From NCBI GenBank assembly GCA_016212925.1, contig JACRDF010000025.1:1-64000 (forward strand): a stretch of DNA of 64,000 nucleotides. Reading direction: 5' to 3'. Positions 1-9,215 of this stretch are shown one piece after another (the first letter of the stretch is position 1; the number at the start of each line of letters is the position of its first letter). The notes under the pieces are model-generated. The model did no database searches. It worked only from the letters and a program-made list of their open reading frames with translations, and had not been told where the DNA came from. Source of the DNA: Desulfomonile tiedjei (lineage in GTDB: Bacteria; Desulfobacterota; Desulfomonilia; Desulfomonilales; Desulfomonilaceae). Made by a program: the position numbers and the translations under genes.

Positions 1-504
1 AATGTCATCACCGGGAAAATCATACGAACTCAATAACTCGCGAAGCTCCAGCTCCACCAACTCTATAAGCTCAGGATCGTCAACCATGTCCGTCTTGTTC
101 AAAAAGACCACTACGTACGGCACTCCAACCTGGCGCGCAAGAAGTATGAGCTCCCTGGTCTGAGGCATGGGACCGTCGTTGGCTCCCACCACCAGTATCG
201 CACCGTCCATCTGCGCCGCACCGGTTATCATGTTCTTGATGTAGTCCGCATGACCCGGACAGTCCACATGCGCATAATGACGCTTGTCCGTCTGATACTC
301 CACATGGGCCGTCGCTATGGTTATACCGCGCTCCTTCTCCTCGGGAGCCTTGTCTATCTCCTCAAACGGCACATAATTGGCCAAACCCTTCTTGGCCAAC
401 ACCCGCGTTATCGCCGCTGTCAGCGTAGTCTTGCCGTGATCTATGTGACCTATGGTCCCTACGTTCACGTGCGGCTTTGTTCGCTCAAACTTCGCCTTGC
501 CCAT
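1..504 (-). CDS. tuf: Elongation factor Tu, N-terminal part (runs off the window)
   Basis: EF-Tu is the GTPase that delivers aminoacyl-tRNA to the ribosome. The 168 visible residues start [20 protein letters not shown] and contain the G1 loop (GHIDHGKTT), the switch I region with RGITI, the G3 motif DCPGH and the G4 motif NKTD, so the call is secure. The start is fixed by a strong Shine-Dalgarno sequence (taaggagg) a few bases upstream. The gene is the last visible member of a tRNA(Thr)-tRNA(Tyr)-tRNA(Gly)-tRNA(Thr)-tuf operon, the same order as the tufB operon of E. coli. The C-terminal domains 2 and 3 lie outside the window. Confidence 0.98.
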   Translation of the reverse strand, partial: MGKAKFERTKPHVNVGTIGHIDHGKTTLTAAITRVLAKKGLANYVPFEEIDKAPEEKERGITIATAHVEYQTDKRHYAHVDCPGHADYIKNMITGAAQMDGAILVVGANDGPMPQTRELILLARQVGVPYVVVFLNKTDMVDDPELIELVELELRELLSSYDFPGDDI

Positions 505-613
505 GGGCTCCTCCTTAGGGAAAATAGCCGGCAAAATATTCTGGGGGCCTGATCAATTTTTGACGAACGGCCCAAGTGGATTAATTCTTGGCCCCGGGGG
601 ATCAAGCGGTCTA

Positions 614-690
614 TGGAGCCCACGACCGGGATCGAACCGGTGAACCTCTTCCTTACCAAGGAAGTGCTCTACCTACTGAGCTACGTGGGC
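614..690 (-). tRNA. tRNA-Thr (anticodon GGT)
   Basis: A full cloverleaf can be folded: 7-bp acceptor stem GCCCACG/CGTGGGC, D arm GCTC...GAGC, anticodon stem CTTCC/GGAAG around TTGGTAA, and T arm with TTCGATC. The anticodon GGT reads ACC and ACU threonine codons. The 3' CCA is encoded (614-616). It is the tRNA nearest to tuf. Confidence 0.96.
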
Positions 691-792
691 CCGACGCTGT
701 CCGAGTGTTTATTCTGTCTGAGCACCCTGGCACATCCCCGGTAGAGCCTTAGTCACTTCCGGTCACAGGCACTTGAAGTGGCATCGATAATT

Positions 793-868
<76 letters not shown>

Positions 869-904
869 ATGGTCTGCCGCTGCCCGCGCGCCTGCAAGGG
901 CTGC

Positions 905-989
905 TGGTGGAGGGGGGAGGATTTGAACCTCCGAAGGCTGAGCCAACAGATTTACAGTCTGCCCCCTTTGGCCACTCGGGAACCCCTCC
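905..989 (-). tRNA. tRNA-Tyr (anticodon GTA)
   Basis: This is a class II tRNA of 85 nt with a long variable arm, as expected for bacterial tRNA-Tyr. The acceptor stem is GGAGGGG/CCCCTCC, the anticodon loop is CTGTAAA with anticodon GTA, and the T arm carries GGTTCAAATCC. The 3' CCA is encoded (905-907). Confidence 0.96.
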
Positions 990-993
990 TTCT

Positions 994-1069
994 TGGAGCT
1001 GGCGATGGGACTCGAACCCGCAACCTGCTGATTACAAATCAGCTGCTCTACCGGTTGAGCTACGCCAGC
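994..1069 (-). tRNA. tRNA-Thr (anticodon TGT)
   Basis: The acceptor stem is GCTGGCG/CGCCAGC, the anticodon stem is CTGAT/ATCAG around TTGTA, and the T loop is TTCGAGT. The anticodon TGT reads ACA and ACG. The 3' CCA is encoded (994-996). It is the first gene of the operon, about 20 nt after the predicted transcription start, and is separated from tRNA-Tyr by only 4 nt. Confidence 0.96.
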
Positions 1070-1094
1070 AAAAGGCTCCTCTATAAAACTATAT

Positions 1095-1123
1095 TTTTTA
1101 CCACGCGTGTAAAGTGGTGTCAA
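1095..1123 (-). promoter_or_regulatory. Sigma-70-type promoter of the tRNA-tuf operon
   Basis: On the minus strand a perfect -35 box TTGACA (1118-1123) is followed after exactly 17 nt by TAAAAA (1095-1100) in an AT-rich stretch. Transcription would start near 1088, just ahead of tRNA-Thr(TGT). The same TTGACA-17-TAAAAA combination precedes sat at 40010. Confidence 0.65.
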
Positions 1124-1308
1124 GCAATTTTTCTCCGCAAGGCCTGCAACCCCTCTTTCTGGAGCCAACGCCTCTTTGATAGGCTTCCCTGGCCAAAATC
1201 TCGATAACGGTAGGCTGGAATCCCGCTACTCGCAACACTAACCCGCGAATCACCGACATTGGTACGAGCGGTTCGTGCCATCCGGTAACTGAAGAACTAT
1301 TCGCCACC

Positions 1309-3057
1309 TCATGACATCCCATAGATCATTGAAAGTACACCCGCAAGCAAAAAATTCCCGTCCGTCATGGCCTCGAAGGAGAGCCGGTCCACCATATGCC
1401 CCCCCCTGTACACCATGAACAGAATACCGAAAACTAACGTGTTGGCAACCAGCCAATACCCCACAGCGGGGACCCATCCGGCCCACGCGGAGACCACCGG
1501 CAAGACGGTGAGAAATGCCAGCAAACCCACCAGGAGCCTCCTTGTGTCTTTGACACCTATTAATATGGGAATGGTTTCACGGCCTACAATTCGGTCTCCC
1601 TGAACGTCCAGCAGGTCAGACAGAGCTGTGCGCCAGAAGACCATTCCTGCTGCCACCACGAACGCCACGATCAAACCTGGAAAGTAAACTCCGGATTCTG
1701 ACCCTATCACGGGCAGTACAGCGGCCGAAACTGCCCATCCCGCTGCAACGAGCGGGGTCTTGGAGCCGGGCAAGTCCTTCAGACTGCGCCACCGGATCCT
1801 TCGGAAGGGAGATTTGGACAAAATCGGTACCGTATACATCATTCCCGTGACAAGCATGGCCACAAGAATACCAAAAGCATAGAGCCCCATCTGAAGGCTG
1901 AGAATCACAGCAGCGATGGACGATAGCACCCCTAAGCTTGCCAGCAGGCTTCTGTGCCGCGTATAAAACGACGCGATCTCGGGAGTGTTGAAGCGGACGG
2001 CCCCGGCCCGCTCCTGTAGCCTGTTGAACAGGTGCATGGAAAATACGAAAAGCATGCTTACTGCGAGTGGCAACCAGGTAATTCGGCGCTGTTGGAGAAC
2101 AAGACATGTGGCTGTCAGACCCGCGCCCGCCATTGCCGCCCAACAGTATGTCATGACTGCGATATCGCCTATGGCCCGGAAAGCCCTCAGAGGCCCGACC
2201 GCTCGGCTCATGCCTATTTCTCTAAGCTTGCCGATGATTCGCCGAATCTGCCAATTCGGTGTGCTCGCTCCCGCGGTCACACCGACCGTCTTTGCGCCGG
2301 TCAGAGCCGCGGCGGGTATATCTTCGTCCGTCTCCACATGCAGCGCGGGCACACCCTGTGCTCGAGCAACTTTGGCAAGCCTCCTCGTGTTGCCCGATCC
2401 CTTGCCCCCCACCACCACTATGAAGTCCACCTGCCCGGCCATTCGGCTGACTTCTGCCTGGCGCTTCCTGGTGGAGTCACAGATGGTGTTGTGGACATGG
2501 ATCTTGCCTCCGCGCGTTCCGAGGATCTCCACGACCTTTTCAAAGGTCTGCTCCTCTTGAGTGGTTTGGGCCACCACACAGATTTCCCGATCGGTCGGGA
2601 CCGAATCCAGCGCTTCTATTGAATCCCCGCCCGGGACGGCTAGACCTCCCGCGGAAGCAAAACCCATTAGACCGCGAACCTCAGGATGGTCTTCGTCGCC
2701 AACGATCACGCAGAAATGTCCTTTGGCGGCATGTTTTCGTATCACCGCCTGGACTCTCGCCACTCGTGGGCAGGTGGCGTCAATGATGCCCACACCTTTC
2801 TGTTCCAGGAGTTGTCTTTCCTGGGGGGAGATCCCGTGCGCGCGGATCACCACGGTTCCGGATTCAATTTCTTCCAGACGATCCACCTCCAGGATGCCGC
2901 GCGACTGGAGCAGTTCCAGAGTTTGAGGATTATGTATGAGCGGGCCGTACGTGACAATGGGCGTTGGCGGAGAGATCCTTTGAAGGTCCAGAACCATCTC
3001 GACCGCCCGTCGGACGCCCATGCAGAATCCAGCGGTTTTTGCCAAACGTATCTTCAT
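1309..3057 (-). CDS. ispH: IspH (HMBPP reductase) fused to a UbiA-family prenyltransferase
   Basis: Residues 1 to about 285 are 4-hydroxy-3-methylbut-2-enyl diphosphate reductase, the [4Fe-4S] enzyme that makes IPP and DMAPP in the last step of the MEP pathway. The cluster cysteines C12, C96 and C193 and the active-site H42, H124 and E126 sit almost exactly at the E. coli positions. From about residue 290 to 582 follows a hydrophobic domain with around eight membrane segments and the UbiA-type second Asp motif (SDLLDVQGDRIVGRETIPI); the first Asp-rich motif is weaker (FNRLQERAG). UbiA enzymes attach a polyprenyl chain to an acceptor such as a quinone precursor, so the fusion would join prenyl donor synthesis to prenyl transfer at the membrane. 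Its acceptor cannot be read from sequence. The start overlaps the upstream nucleotidyltransferase stop by 4 bp (ATGA). Confidence 0.9.
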   Translation of the reverse strand: MKIRLAKTAGFCMGVRRAVEMVLDLQRISPPTPIVTYGPLIHNPQTLELLQSRGILEVDRLEEIESGTVVIRAHGISPQERQLLEQKGVGIIDATCPRVARVQAVIRKHAAKGHFCVIVGDEDHPEVRGLMGFASAGGLAVPGGDSIEALDSVPTDREICVVAQTTQEEQTFEKVVEILGTRGGKIHVHNTICDSTRKRQAEVSRMAGQVDFIVVVGGKGSGNTRRLAKVARAQGVPALHVETDEDIPAAALTGAKTVGVTAGASTPNWQIRRIIGKLREIGMSRAVGPLRAFRAIGDIAVMTYCWAAMAGAGLTATCLVLQQRRITWLPLAVSMLFVFSMHLFNRLQERAGAVRFNTPEIASFYTRHRSLLASLGVLSSIAAVILSLQMGLYAFGILVAMLVTGMMYTVPILSKSPFRRIRWRSLKDLPGSKTPLVAAGWAVSAAVLPVIGSESGVYFPGLIVAFVVAAGMVFWRTALSDLLDVQGDRIVGRETIPILIGVKDTRRLLVGLLAFLTVLPVVSAWAGWVPAVGYWLVANTLVFGILFMVYRGGHMVDRLSFEAMTDGNFLLAGVLSMIYGMS

Positions 3058-3680
3058 GATCTCAGTCGCTTGTCCTGGAATGCACTGCCTGTGAATTTTT
3101 CCAGATCATCCGGTGTGTCCAAGTCCGTGTCATCGTAACTGGAGCCCATTTCCACTCTTACGATCTCGTCCGGGTGACTTTTCAAGACGTCCCTGCCTCC
3201 TATGTCGCCTTCCGTTGTCATAAGTTCCGGGAAGAGCCGCGCAGGAAAAATTACGGGGGTCGTCTTTCGGCCATGGATCGCCGGGACCACGATCTTGTCA
3301 CTGTCCAATTGAAAAGCCGCAAGGAGTCGATCTATTGTTTTCGCGGTAATAAGCGGTTGATCTCCAAGCAAAATCATGGCGCCGCCCGCGTCGGGACTGA
3401 GAGCGGCGAGTCCAATCCGCAGAGAGGACGACATTCCTTTTTCGGGGCGAGGATTCACAACTACGGACAGTCGAGAACTCTTCAAAGCCGCCACAGCTTC
3501 AGCTGTCTGCAGGGTTGACGAACCTGCCACAATCACTGCCCTTCGCAACCCTGATCCCAGGGCAGCTCTCACCACGCGGCCGATGACCGTGTCACCGTCA
3601 AGCTGAATCAAGGTTTTGGGAATTCCCATCCGCGTTGAAAGGCCTGCAGCCAAAATAATGCCTTCGACGATCGGCTCCAT
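3054..3680 (-). CDS. MocA/MobA-like nucleotidyltransferase
   Basis: The 208-residue protein has the NTP-transferase fold signature near its N-terminus, LAAGLSTRMGIPK, and a metal-binding LLGDQPL around residues 104-110. The LAAG form (rather than LAGG) and the later SYDDTDLDTPDDLEKF resemble MocA/CoxI-type cytidylyltransferases that convert molybdopterin to its cytosine dinucleotide form, but other sugar-nucleotide substrates are possible. It is translationally coupled to the downstream ispH fusion by an ATGA overlap. No gene for a molybdenum hydroxylase lies beside it, so the exact substrate is unproven. Confidence 0.75.
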   Translation of the reverse strand: MEPIVEGIILAAGLSTRMGIPKTLIQLDGDTVIGRVVRAALGSGLRRAVIVAGSSTLQTAEAVAALKSSRLSVVVNPRPEKGMSSSLRIGLAALSPDAGGAMILLGDQPLITAKTIDRLLAAFQLDSDKIVVPAIHGRKTTPVIFPARLFPELMTTEGDIGGRDVLKSHPDEIVRVEMGSSYDDTDLDTPDDLEKFTGSAFQDKRLRS

Positions 3681-3818
3681 GATTAAAGGTTAGCATGAAA
3701 TTTTACTTTAGCAAGGCTACGCTGCCCGCTCGTCGCGGATCGTCCGATCCATGGGGGACCTTTGGGCCATTGAAGGACAGTGTTTGGAATTATTTGCGTC
3801 AAGGGTGGGACTGCGTGA

Positions 3819-5675
3819 TTAAATCGTCCCCGCGGCTGTTTTCGCCGCCTCTTTCCTGCCGATAAGCTCAAGGAATTCGTCCGCCTCGAGCGTCTCTTTA
3901 ACCAGAAGCCTTTCTGCGACCCGGTGAACCAGATCCTGGTATTTCCGAAGTGTTTCCAAAACCTCGCCCAGCCTGGCATCAATGATGGACCTAACTTCAG
4001 CGTCGATGAGGCGAGCCGTATCTTCGCTAACCTCTCTGGTGGGGAAATAGTTGGGCTGCTGCTGCAAGAACGGATTCGGTTGGCTCTGGTAAGTTACGGG
4101 CCCAAGTTTGTCTGTCATGCCGTACAGCGTCACCATGCTACGAGCTATTTCCGTGGCACGCTGGAGATCGTTTTGAGCCCCTGTAGTAATATCTTCAAAG
4201 ATGATCATCTCCGCCGCTCGGCCGCCGAGGAGCACGTCAATTTTTTCCAGGAGTTCCTGTCTGGACATCAGGTACCTGTCCTCGGTGGGAAGCTGCATGG
4301 TGAACCCCAGCGCCCCTATCCCGCGCGGTACGATAGAAATCTTGTGGACTTTTTCTGCAGTTGGCCGGAAGGTGGCTACCAGGGCGTGGCCTGTTTCGTG
4401 GTACGCGACGGTCTTTTTTTCTTTTTCGTTAAGAACGCGGTTCTTCTTCTCCAAACCAGCCACAATCCTGTCTATGGCTTCTTCCAGTTCCTGGGAACCG
4501 ACTTGGGTCTTGTTCTTCCGTGCCGCCAGCAGAGCGCCCTCATTTACCAAGTTGGCCAGGTCCGCTCCTGTGAATCCGGGAGTTCTCCGAGCAATGACTT
4601 CAAGGTCCACATCAGGGCCCATGATCACATTTCTTGTATGCACCTTCAAAATGTCGATGCGACCCTTCAAGTCCGGCCGATCGACCAGAATGTGGCGGTC
4701 GAATCTTCCGGGCCGCAGCAGGGCAGGGTCCAAGATTTCCGGCCTGTTTGTTGCGGCGATAATCACCACTCCAAGGTTGGCCTGGAATCCGTCCATTTCG
4801 ACGAGGAGTTGGTTGAGCGTCTGCTCGCGTTCGTCGTGACCTCCGTAAGCGCCAGCGCCACGCGCTTTGCCCAGAGCATCCAGTTCATCTATAAAAACCA
4901 GGCACGGAGCCAACTTGCTCGCCTGTTCGAACAGGTCCCTTACTCTGGCCGCACCTAGACCAACGAACATTTCGATGAAATCCGACCCGCTGATGGAGAA
5001 GAACGGTGCGCCAGACTCTCCGGCCACTGCTTTGGCCAGGAGTGTCTTTCCCGTTCCGGGCGGTCCTACGAGGAGTACGCCCTTCGGTATCTTCGCTCCC
5101 AATCGGGTAAACCGCTCGGGATTGCGGAGAAACTCGAGGATCTCTTCCAGCTCTTGCTTGGCTTCATCCTGGCCTGCCACGTCCTTAAATGTAATCCCGA
5201 CATCCGTTTGCGCGACAATGCGGGCCTTACTTTTTCCAAGCGTCATAATTCCCGTGCCCTGTCCCATCCTTTTCATGGCCCACACCCAAACCCCGACAAA
5301 TATCAGGGCAGGAAGCACCCAGGACAGGAGAGTCATGAGGAAAGTGTTTTCATTTTCAGCAATGATTTCAGTGTTATTCTTTTCGAGGAATTGGACCAGG
5401 TCCTTGTCATCCACGCGCGGGGTCATATACAAACGGGCGGGGAAAAGTGGTTCTTTCTTGCCGTCCTGCACTTTCTCATAACCCTTCAAAAACTTCTGTG
5501 ACACCACAACCGCATTGATCTTACCTTCCGTGATGTACTTTTTGAACTGGGAATACGAGACGTTTTCCACATTCGGGGCTATCCACACTTGAAGTAATGC
5601 AAAGACAAGAAAGGCAAGAACAATGTAGATAATTGAGAAAGAAGTCCTTTTCTTGATGTTTTTTGCCCCGTCCAT
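3819..5675 (-). CDS. ftsH: ATP-dependent zinc metalloprotease FtsH
   Basis: This 618-residue membrane-bound AAA+ protease degrades misfolded membrane proteins and selected regulators. It shows two N-terminal membrane segments (about 14-32 and 112-133) bracketing a periplasmic domain, Walker A GPPGTGKT (204-211), Walker B FIDELDAL (261-268), the SRH region around [18 protein letters not shown], and the zinc site HETGH (426-430). Length and order are normal for the family. A clear Shine-Dalgarno sequence (GGAGGA) precedes the ATG. It is followed after about 140 bp by the nucleotidyltransferase gene, which may be cotranscribed. Confidence 0.97.
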   Translation of the reverse strand: MDGAKNIKKRTSFSIIYIVLAFLVFALLQVWIAPNVENVSYSQFKKYITEGKINAVVVSQKFLKGYEKVQDGKKEPLFPARLYMTPRVDDKDLVQFLEKNNTEIIAENENTFLMTLLSWVLPALIFVGVWVWAMKRMGQGTGIMTLGKSKARIVAQTDVGITFKDVAGQDEAKQELEEILEFLRNPERFTRLGAKIPKGVLLVGPPGTGKTLLAKAVAGESGAPFFSISGSDFIEMFVGLGAARVRDLFEQASKLAPCLVFIDELDALGKARGAGAYGGHDEREQTLNQLLVEMDGFQANLGVVIIAATNRPEILDPALLRPGRFDRHILVDRPDLKGRIDILKVHTRNVIMGPDVDLEVIARRTPGFTGADLANLVNEGALLAARKNKTQVGSQELEEAIDRIVAGLEKKNRVLNEKEKKTVAYHETGHALVATFRPTAEKVHKISIVPRGIGALGFTMQLPTEDRYLMSRQELLEKIDVLLGGRAAEMIIFEDITTGAQNDLQRATEIARSMVTLYGMTDKLGPVTYQSQPNPFLQQQPNYFPTREVSEDTARLIDAEVRSIIDARLGEVLETLRKYQDLVHRVAERLLVKETLEADEFLELIGRKEAAKTAAGTI

Positions 5676-5804
5676 TTATCAGCATTCCTCCAAACGTCCC
5701 ATCTATTGAGACCATTTGGCCATTGTTCAGCCCCTTGTCAACATGAACCGTCAACCAGGGGGTAGAGTCATGCACCAAACGTGACAACGCCCCCTTTTGC
5801 TCAG

Positions 5805-5951
5805 TTCATCCTTGATCCTTTTACAGGTTCAGGGTCGACGGCACTGGCATGTAAAGAGCTGGGGGTCGACTTTGATTGTGTAGAGCGGGAGCAGGAGTTT
5901 TGTGAGATTGCCGAGAGGCGGCTGGCTGAGATAAAAAAGAAGGGCGGTTAG
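5805..5951 (+). pseudogene. C-terminal remnant of a DNA (N4/N6) methyltransferase
   Basis: The plus-strand frame reads FILDPFTGSGSTALACKELG and continues with VDFDCVERE...FCEIAERRL before a TAG stop. This is the SAM-binding motif I (DPFxGSG) and the typical C-terminal helix of beta-class DNA methyltransferases. No start, no catalytic (S/D)PPY motif and no upstream coding sequence is present: the frame runs into ftsH upstream sequence. It is therefore a fragment of about 48 codons left by deletion. A former restriction-modification gene is the likely origin. Confidence 0.7.
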
Positions 5952-5960
5952 AAACCACCC
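5930..5960 (-). terminator. Rho-independent terminator of the 5973-6977 gene
   Basis: On the minus strand GGGTGGTT-TCT-AACCGCCC forms an 8-bp stem (one G-T pair, 5942-5960) followed by TTCTTTTTTAT. It starts 13 nt after the stop of the upstream minus-strand gene. It overlaps the 3' end of the methyltransferase remnant. Confidence 0.75.
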
Positions 5961-5972
5961 CGCGCCCTCTTC

Positions 5973-6977
5973 CTATCTTGTCCTTACCTTCAAAAGGGGA
6001 TTAACATTTTCTCTAAACTCGTCAATAACTTCGTCCCATTCTCCTGAGTGTCTAGGTTTTTTCAACCCAAGTGCTTGCGCGCGGAATACATAGGCAAACT
6101 GTGAGGCCGTGTCCCAGTCGTCAAGCTCGGAGAGGTCGTCGCCCCCATGTCTGGCCGCCTGCATAGCCTTGATTGCAGAGTTGTTCCCGGCCAACTCGTC
6201 TGAAAACCACCTCCCCAGGGACCTGCCATCGCCAACCGCCCTGTCCTTCATTCTGTTCCAAAAAACCTTACCCGCTTCAAAGGCTATCAAATTATCTCGC
6301 TTGGCTGGGTTGTTCTGGAAGAAATGGCCTTTGAACTTGAGAACAGTGCCGTCGGCTGTTATTCCCTTGTCAGGCGGAATTCCCACGAACCGTTTTTCCG
6401 TTGTCTTGCCTCCTACAGAAGGTTTGTCCTTATTTCCCCAGACGTATGGGCTGTGGGTAATGTTCGTCGCTCGTTGAAAATCGGCATTTTCAGCGATCCA
6501 GTTCTTTAATTTTTCGTCCTTCAATACCACAAGACTTTTTGCGACATCTTCTTTTTCCTCTTCATTCCAACCGGGTGCCCATTTGATAATAGCTTTGAGG
6601 TAAGTTTTTTCGAACCTGTCCTGTACGTCGTGTAGCGGCGGGCCAGCAATATTAGGTCTCCGCGGCTCTCTTGAAGTTGAAGGTGCGGCAGGAGAGCAAA
6701 CCTCATAGTCTCCATTACAAGCGATACTCGCTTTTTCCTCTGTGTCATAGCACTTTATGCGATTTCGGCAGCCAAACCTGTAGCCTGGCGGGCAGCTTTT
6801 CCCAGGGGATGGACAGCAAAGCCAACCGGGCTGAGTGCAACCTCGGTTGGGGCATGCCTGAGTGAAATTCGGATGGTCCGGTGGAGGACACCCAGGGTCA
6901 GCCAGCAGCCAATTAGGGCTCGCGACAGGCAAGGCTAGACATGCAGCCAAAGAAGACAGGACAAGGATGGCACGCAT
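5973..6977 (-). CDS. Secreted protein of unknown function with a Cys-rich N-terminal region
   Basis: I do not recognise a family. The 334-residue product begins with a signal peptide (MRAILVLSSLAACLALPVAS) followed by about 70 residues containing ten or more cysteines in pairs (CPPP, QACPNRGC, LCCPSPGKSCPPG), suggesting a disulfide-bonded extracytoplasmic module. The rest is hydrophilic and rich in Trp, Lys and Asp, with segments such as KFKGHFFQNNPAKRDN and GRSLGRWFSDELAG; it may be a separate globular domain. A GGGAG Shine-Dalgarno sequence supports the start. A terminator directly follows, so it is probably monocistronic or paired with the small secreted protein upstream at 7043. Confidence 0.7.
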   Translation of the reverse strand: MRAILVLSSLAACLALPVASPNWLLADPGCPPPDHPNFTQACPNRGCTQPGWLCCPSPGKSCPPGYRFGCRNRIKCYDTEEKASIACNGDYEVCSPAAPSTSREPRRPNIAGPPLHDVQDRFEKTYLKAIIKWAPGWNEEEKEDVAKSLVVLKDEKLKNWIAENADFQRATNITHSPYVWGNKDKPSVGGKTTEKRFVGIPPDKGITADGTVLKFKGHFFQNNPAKRDNLIAFEAGKVFWNRMKDRAVGDGRSLGRWFSDELAGNNSAIKAMQAARHGGDDLSELDDWDTASQFAYVFRAQALGLKKPRHSGEWDEVIDEFRENVNPLLKVRTR

Positions 6978-7042
6978 AGGACAACTCCCTTCTTAAAATG
7001 CCCGTTAGAGACCTAACCAAACAGACTTAAGCCTCAGTCGGT

Positions 7043-7327
7043 TCATCTTGCAGGGACTGCTTCGGGGGGGACATAGACTGTCGGTACTGGTGACAGTGTT
7101 GGCAATACAGGCCCTTGTCCCCAGTCTGGCCTGGGAGGCAAAGTCAATTGCCCAGTATTAGTGAATCCTATATTCGGAGGAAATGGAGTTGGATGTGGGA
7201 ATTTGGACCCCGGTGGCGGCGGTGGAGGTCCCGGTGACACTTTGAACTGACCCCACGCGCTGACGGAGACACACACAAATGTCGCTACAACAAATGCAGT
7301 CACCACAATTTTCTGAACGCCGTTCAT
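7043..7327 (-). CDS. Small secreted proline-rich protein
   Basis: The 94-residue product starts at MNGVQKIVVTAFVVATFVCV, an evident signal peptide ending near SAWG-QFKV. The mature part contains a run of six prolines and many further P/G/T residues (PHPTPFPPNIGF, LPPRPDWGQG), typical of an unfolded or wall-associated peptide. I chose the ATG at 7325-7327, preceded by a GGGGGTG ribosome site, over an upstream start that would put a hydrophilic segment before the signal peptide. No function can be given. Confidence 0.55.
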   Translation of the reverse strand: MNGVQKIVVTAFVVATFVCVSVSAWGQFKVSPGPPPPPPGSKFPHPTPFPPNIGFTNTGQLTLPPRPDWGQGPVLPTLSPVPTVYVPPEAVPAR

Positions 7328-7375
7328 CGCACCCCCCTGGTCTGCCCACAAGGTCAGACCCCTGATGACGCTCAA

Positions 7376-7710
7376 AATAGCTGTGTTAAAGCAAATTCGT
7401 GGGTGAAAGCCCCTATAAGAGTCAGGTTATCCTATTCGAGGGTTGCGGGTCAATGAGAATTCTAAGGAGTTACCTGAGGCTTTTGCCGTGAATTGAGGGA
7501 CCCCTAAGGCGGTTCGGGTCGGGAAAGATGTCATGATCTCCGGCTTCGAGTCAACGACTAGATCATTCAACGGAACGGAGGGAAAACGAGCGCGCCACGT
7601 CTATTTCGAGAATCCTTTAGCACACCGGGCTGCAAGAAGGGGAGAATGGAAGACATCTCCTTCTTAACTATGATCTGGAGGCTGAGCGGATCGGGACGTG
7701 GCAGTTTTCC
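7376..7710. other. Gap without a recognisable gene
   Basis: These 335 bases hold no ORF with coding character and no obvious hairpin. They lie upstream of the small secreted gene and downstream of the glycosyltransferase stop, and probably contain the promoter of the former. Confidence 0.4.
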
Positions 7711-8925
7711 CTAGTGACGGTCGCCTGACAGCCGTTCAGTCCGAAGGACCACACCGGCTTTTCCAGGCCAGTACCTTAAACCGTGCCAGTCGATATGATT
7801 TACAAATACTGATCGCAGGCAAATGAATGCAGCTAAAAGTATGCAGGGAGGGACACATTTCAGCCAACTCCGCGCGGAAATTTGGGAAGGATTCATGTGA
7901 CGGAGCAACAACGCGCCGGCCAGCAAACCCAACCAGAATACCACGGAGGCCCATCCGACGAGGGTAGGGGCCAAACCGGCGACAAACATCGCCCCTAGAA
8001 TCACCGCGGCCACAATCGCCAAAGCCAGGTTCAGCATGACCGAAACCGTTAGCAGCCAGATTCCCGGATTGGTGAATTTCGGGAAAAGGACCTGCCGGTC
8101 CAGATAGGCCAAAAAGCCCTGCACCGACTGACCGGGCAGCGGCGAGGCCAACAAATTGCACGGATCCATTAATACCTTTACACCGGCTTCTTCAAGCACA
8201 TTCCCCAGTACCAAATCATCAACTACAGTTCGGGACCACATCTCCAGTACCTTGGGCTTGTCGACAATCGTTCGACGCAGTGCGGTGGCTCCGCCCCATG
8301 GCGTGGGCTTCATTGTGGCCAGAGTCCTGAGAAGCGCGGCATAAATGGCCTGGCAAACGCCTCCAATTGTCTCGGGTTCTGGTTGGAAAGCCCGGAAAGT
8401 TGTGACCACCTGAATTTCGTTCGTTACCAGCGGCTTAACAAAACGTTTCAGCCAATCAGAATCGGCCTTGTTAGTGCTGTCACACAGGACGACTATTTCC
8501 GTGTCGGTCCGTAGGGCTTTTACGCCTGCAACAAGATTGTGGTTTTTCTGAGCGCACAAAGTGGCAGGACCGCTCAGGACCTTGCGAGCATGGGGGTAAT
8601 TATGGCAGAGACTTTCCACAACTTCGTTAGCGGGGTCCTGTTCATTTTCAAGAATGAACGACAGGTGGAAGTTCGGATAGTCCTGGGTCAGCAAAGACCT
8701 GAGAATCTCCTCCTGATTCGGGAACACCCCTTTGATCGGGACCAGGACTTCCAGTGGCGGCAAAAGCTGTTCTGATTCCCCTGGTTGTCGGCATTTGGCC
8801 GCGCGGCTGATCTTGAACACACCGATCGATATGGCCAATGCCATGGAAGATACGGTAATGAGGAGCCAAGTCGATAACACCAGCTCTAATACGCTCATGT
8901 CCTCATCAACCTTCGGATAGGCCAC
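7711..8925 (-). CDS. Glycosyltransferase, ceramide glucosyltransferase-like (GT21/GT2)
   Basis: The 404-residue protein has an N-terminal membrane segment (about 12-34), a cytoplasmic GT-A catalytic domain and three or four C-terminal membrane segments. Visible GT21-type elements are the start of the catalytic domain (LEVLVPIKG), the metal-binding Asp region VVLCDSTNKAD, the PTPWGGATALRR segment and VVDDLVLGNVLEEAG with the catalytic Asp pair; the final motif is LDRQVLFPK rather than QxxRW. This pattern resembles ceramide glucosyltransferases and the hopanoid-linked HpnI. The acceptor is probably a membrane lipid. The annotated start is GTG at 8923-8925; an internal ATG (8896-8898) is an alternative and neither has a strong Shine-Dalgarno sequence. 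It is followed on the same strand upstream by membrane-fusion and TolC genes. Confidence 0.75.
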   Translation of the reverse strand: MAYPKVDEDMSVLELVLSTWLLITVSSMALAISIGVFKISRAAKCRQPGESEQLLPPLEVLVPIKGVFPNQEEILRSLLTQDYPNFHLSFILENEQDPANEVVESLCHNYPHARKVLSGPATLCAQKNHNLVAGVKALRTDTEIVVLCDSTNKADSDWLKRFVKPLVTNEIQVVTTFRAFQPEPETIGGVCQAIYAALLRTLATMKPTPWGGATALRRTIVDKPKVLEMWSRTVVDDLVLGNVLEEAGVKVLMDPCNLLASPLPGQSVQGFLAYLDRQVLFPKFTNPGIWLLTVSVMLNLALAIVAAVILGAMFVAGLAPTLVGWASVVFWLGLLAGALLLRHMNPSQISARSWLKCVPPCILLAAFICLRSVFVNHIDWHGLRYWPGKAGVVLRTERLSGDRH

Positions 8926-9215
8926 AAGAAGGCAATACCATAACCGGGCGGGAAGACAAAACTCCGCGCAATTTATAAGACCTGCCTTCGGGAATGAATC
9001 ATGGGAACGTGGGCGGACAGGAACATGGAGCTTAGACAGTTATTCGAGGGTATAAGAGAACCGGTCCCGGGAAATCCATTGCCCGTGCGGGCCGTCCCTT
9101 TGGATATCTTGGCTTCAACGATCCGAGGTTGCGGCAGGTTGTGCCGATTGAGTGAGCCACCAGTGCGCACTCTGAAGCGAATCGCTCCTCCCACCTTGGA
9201 TCGGGTGCCTACCCG

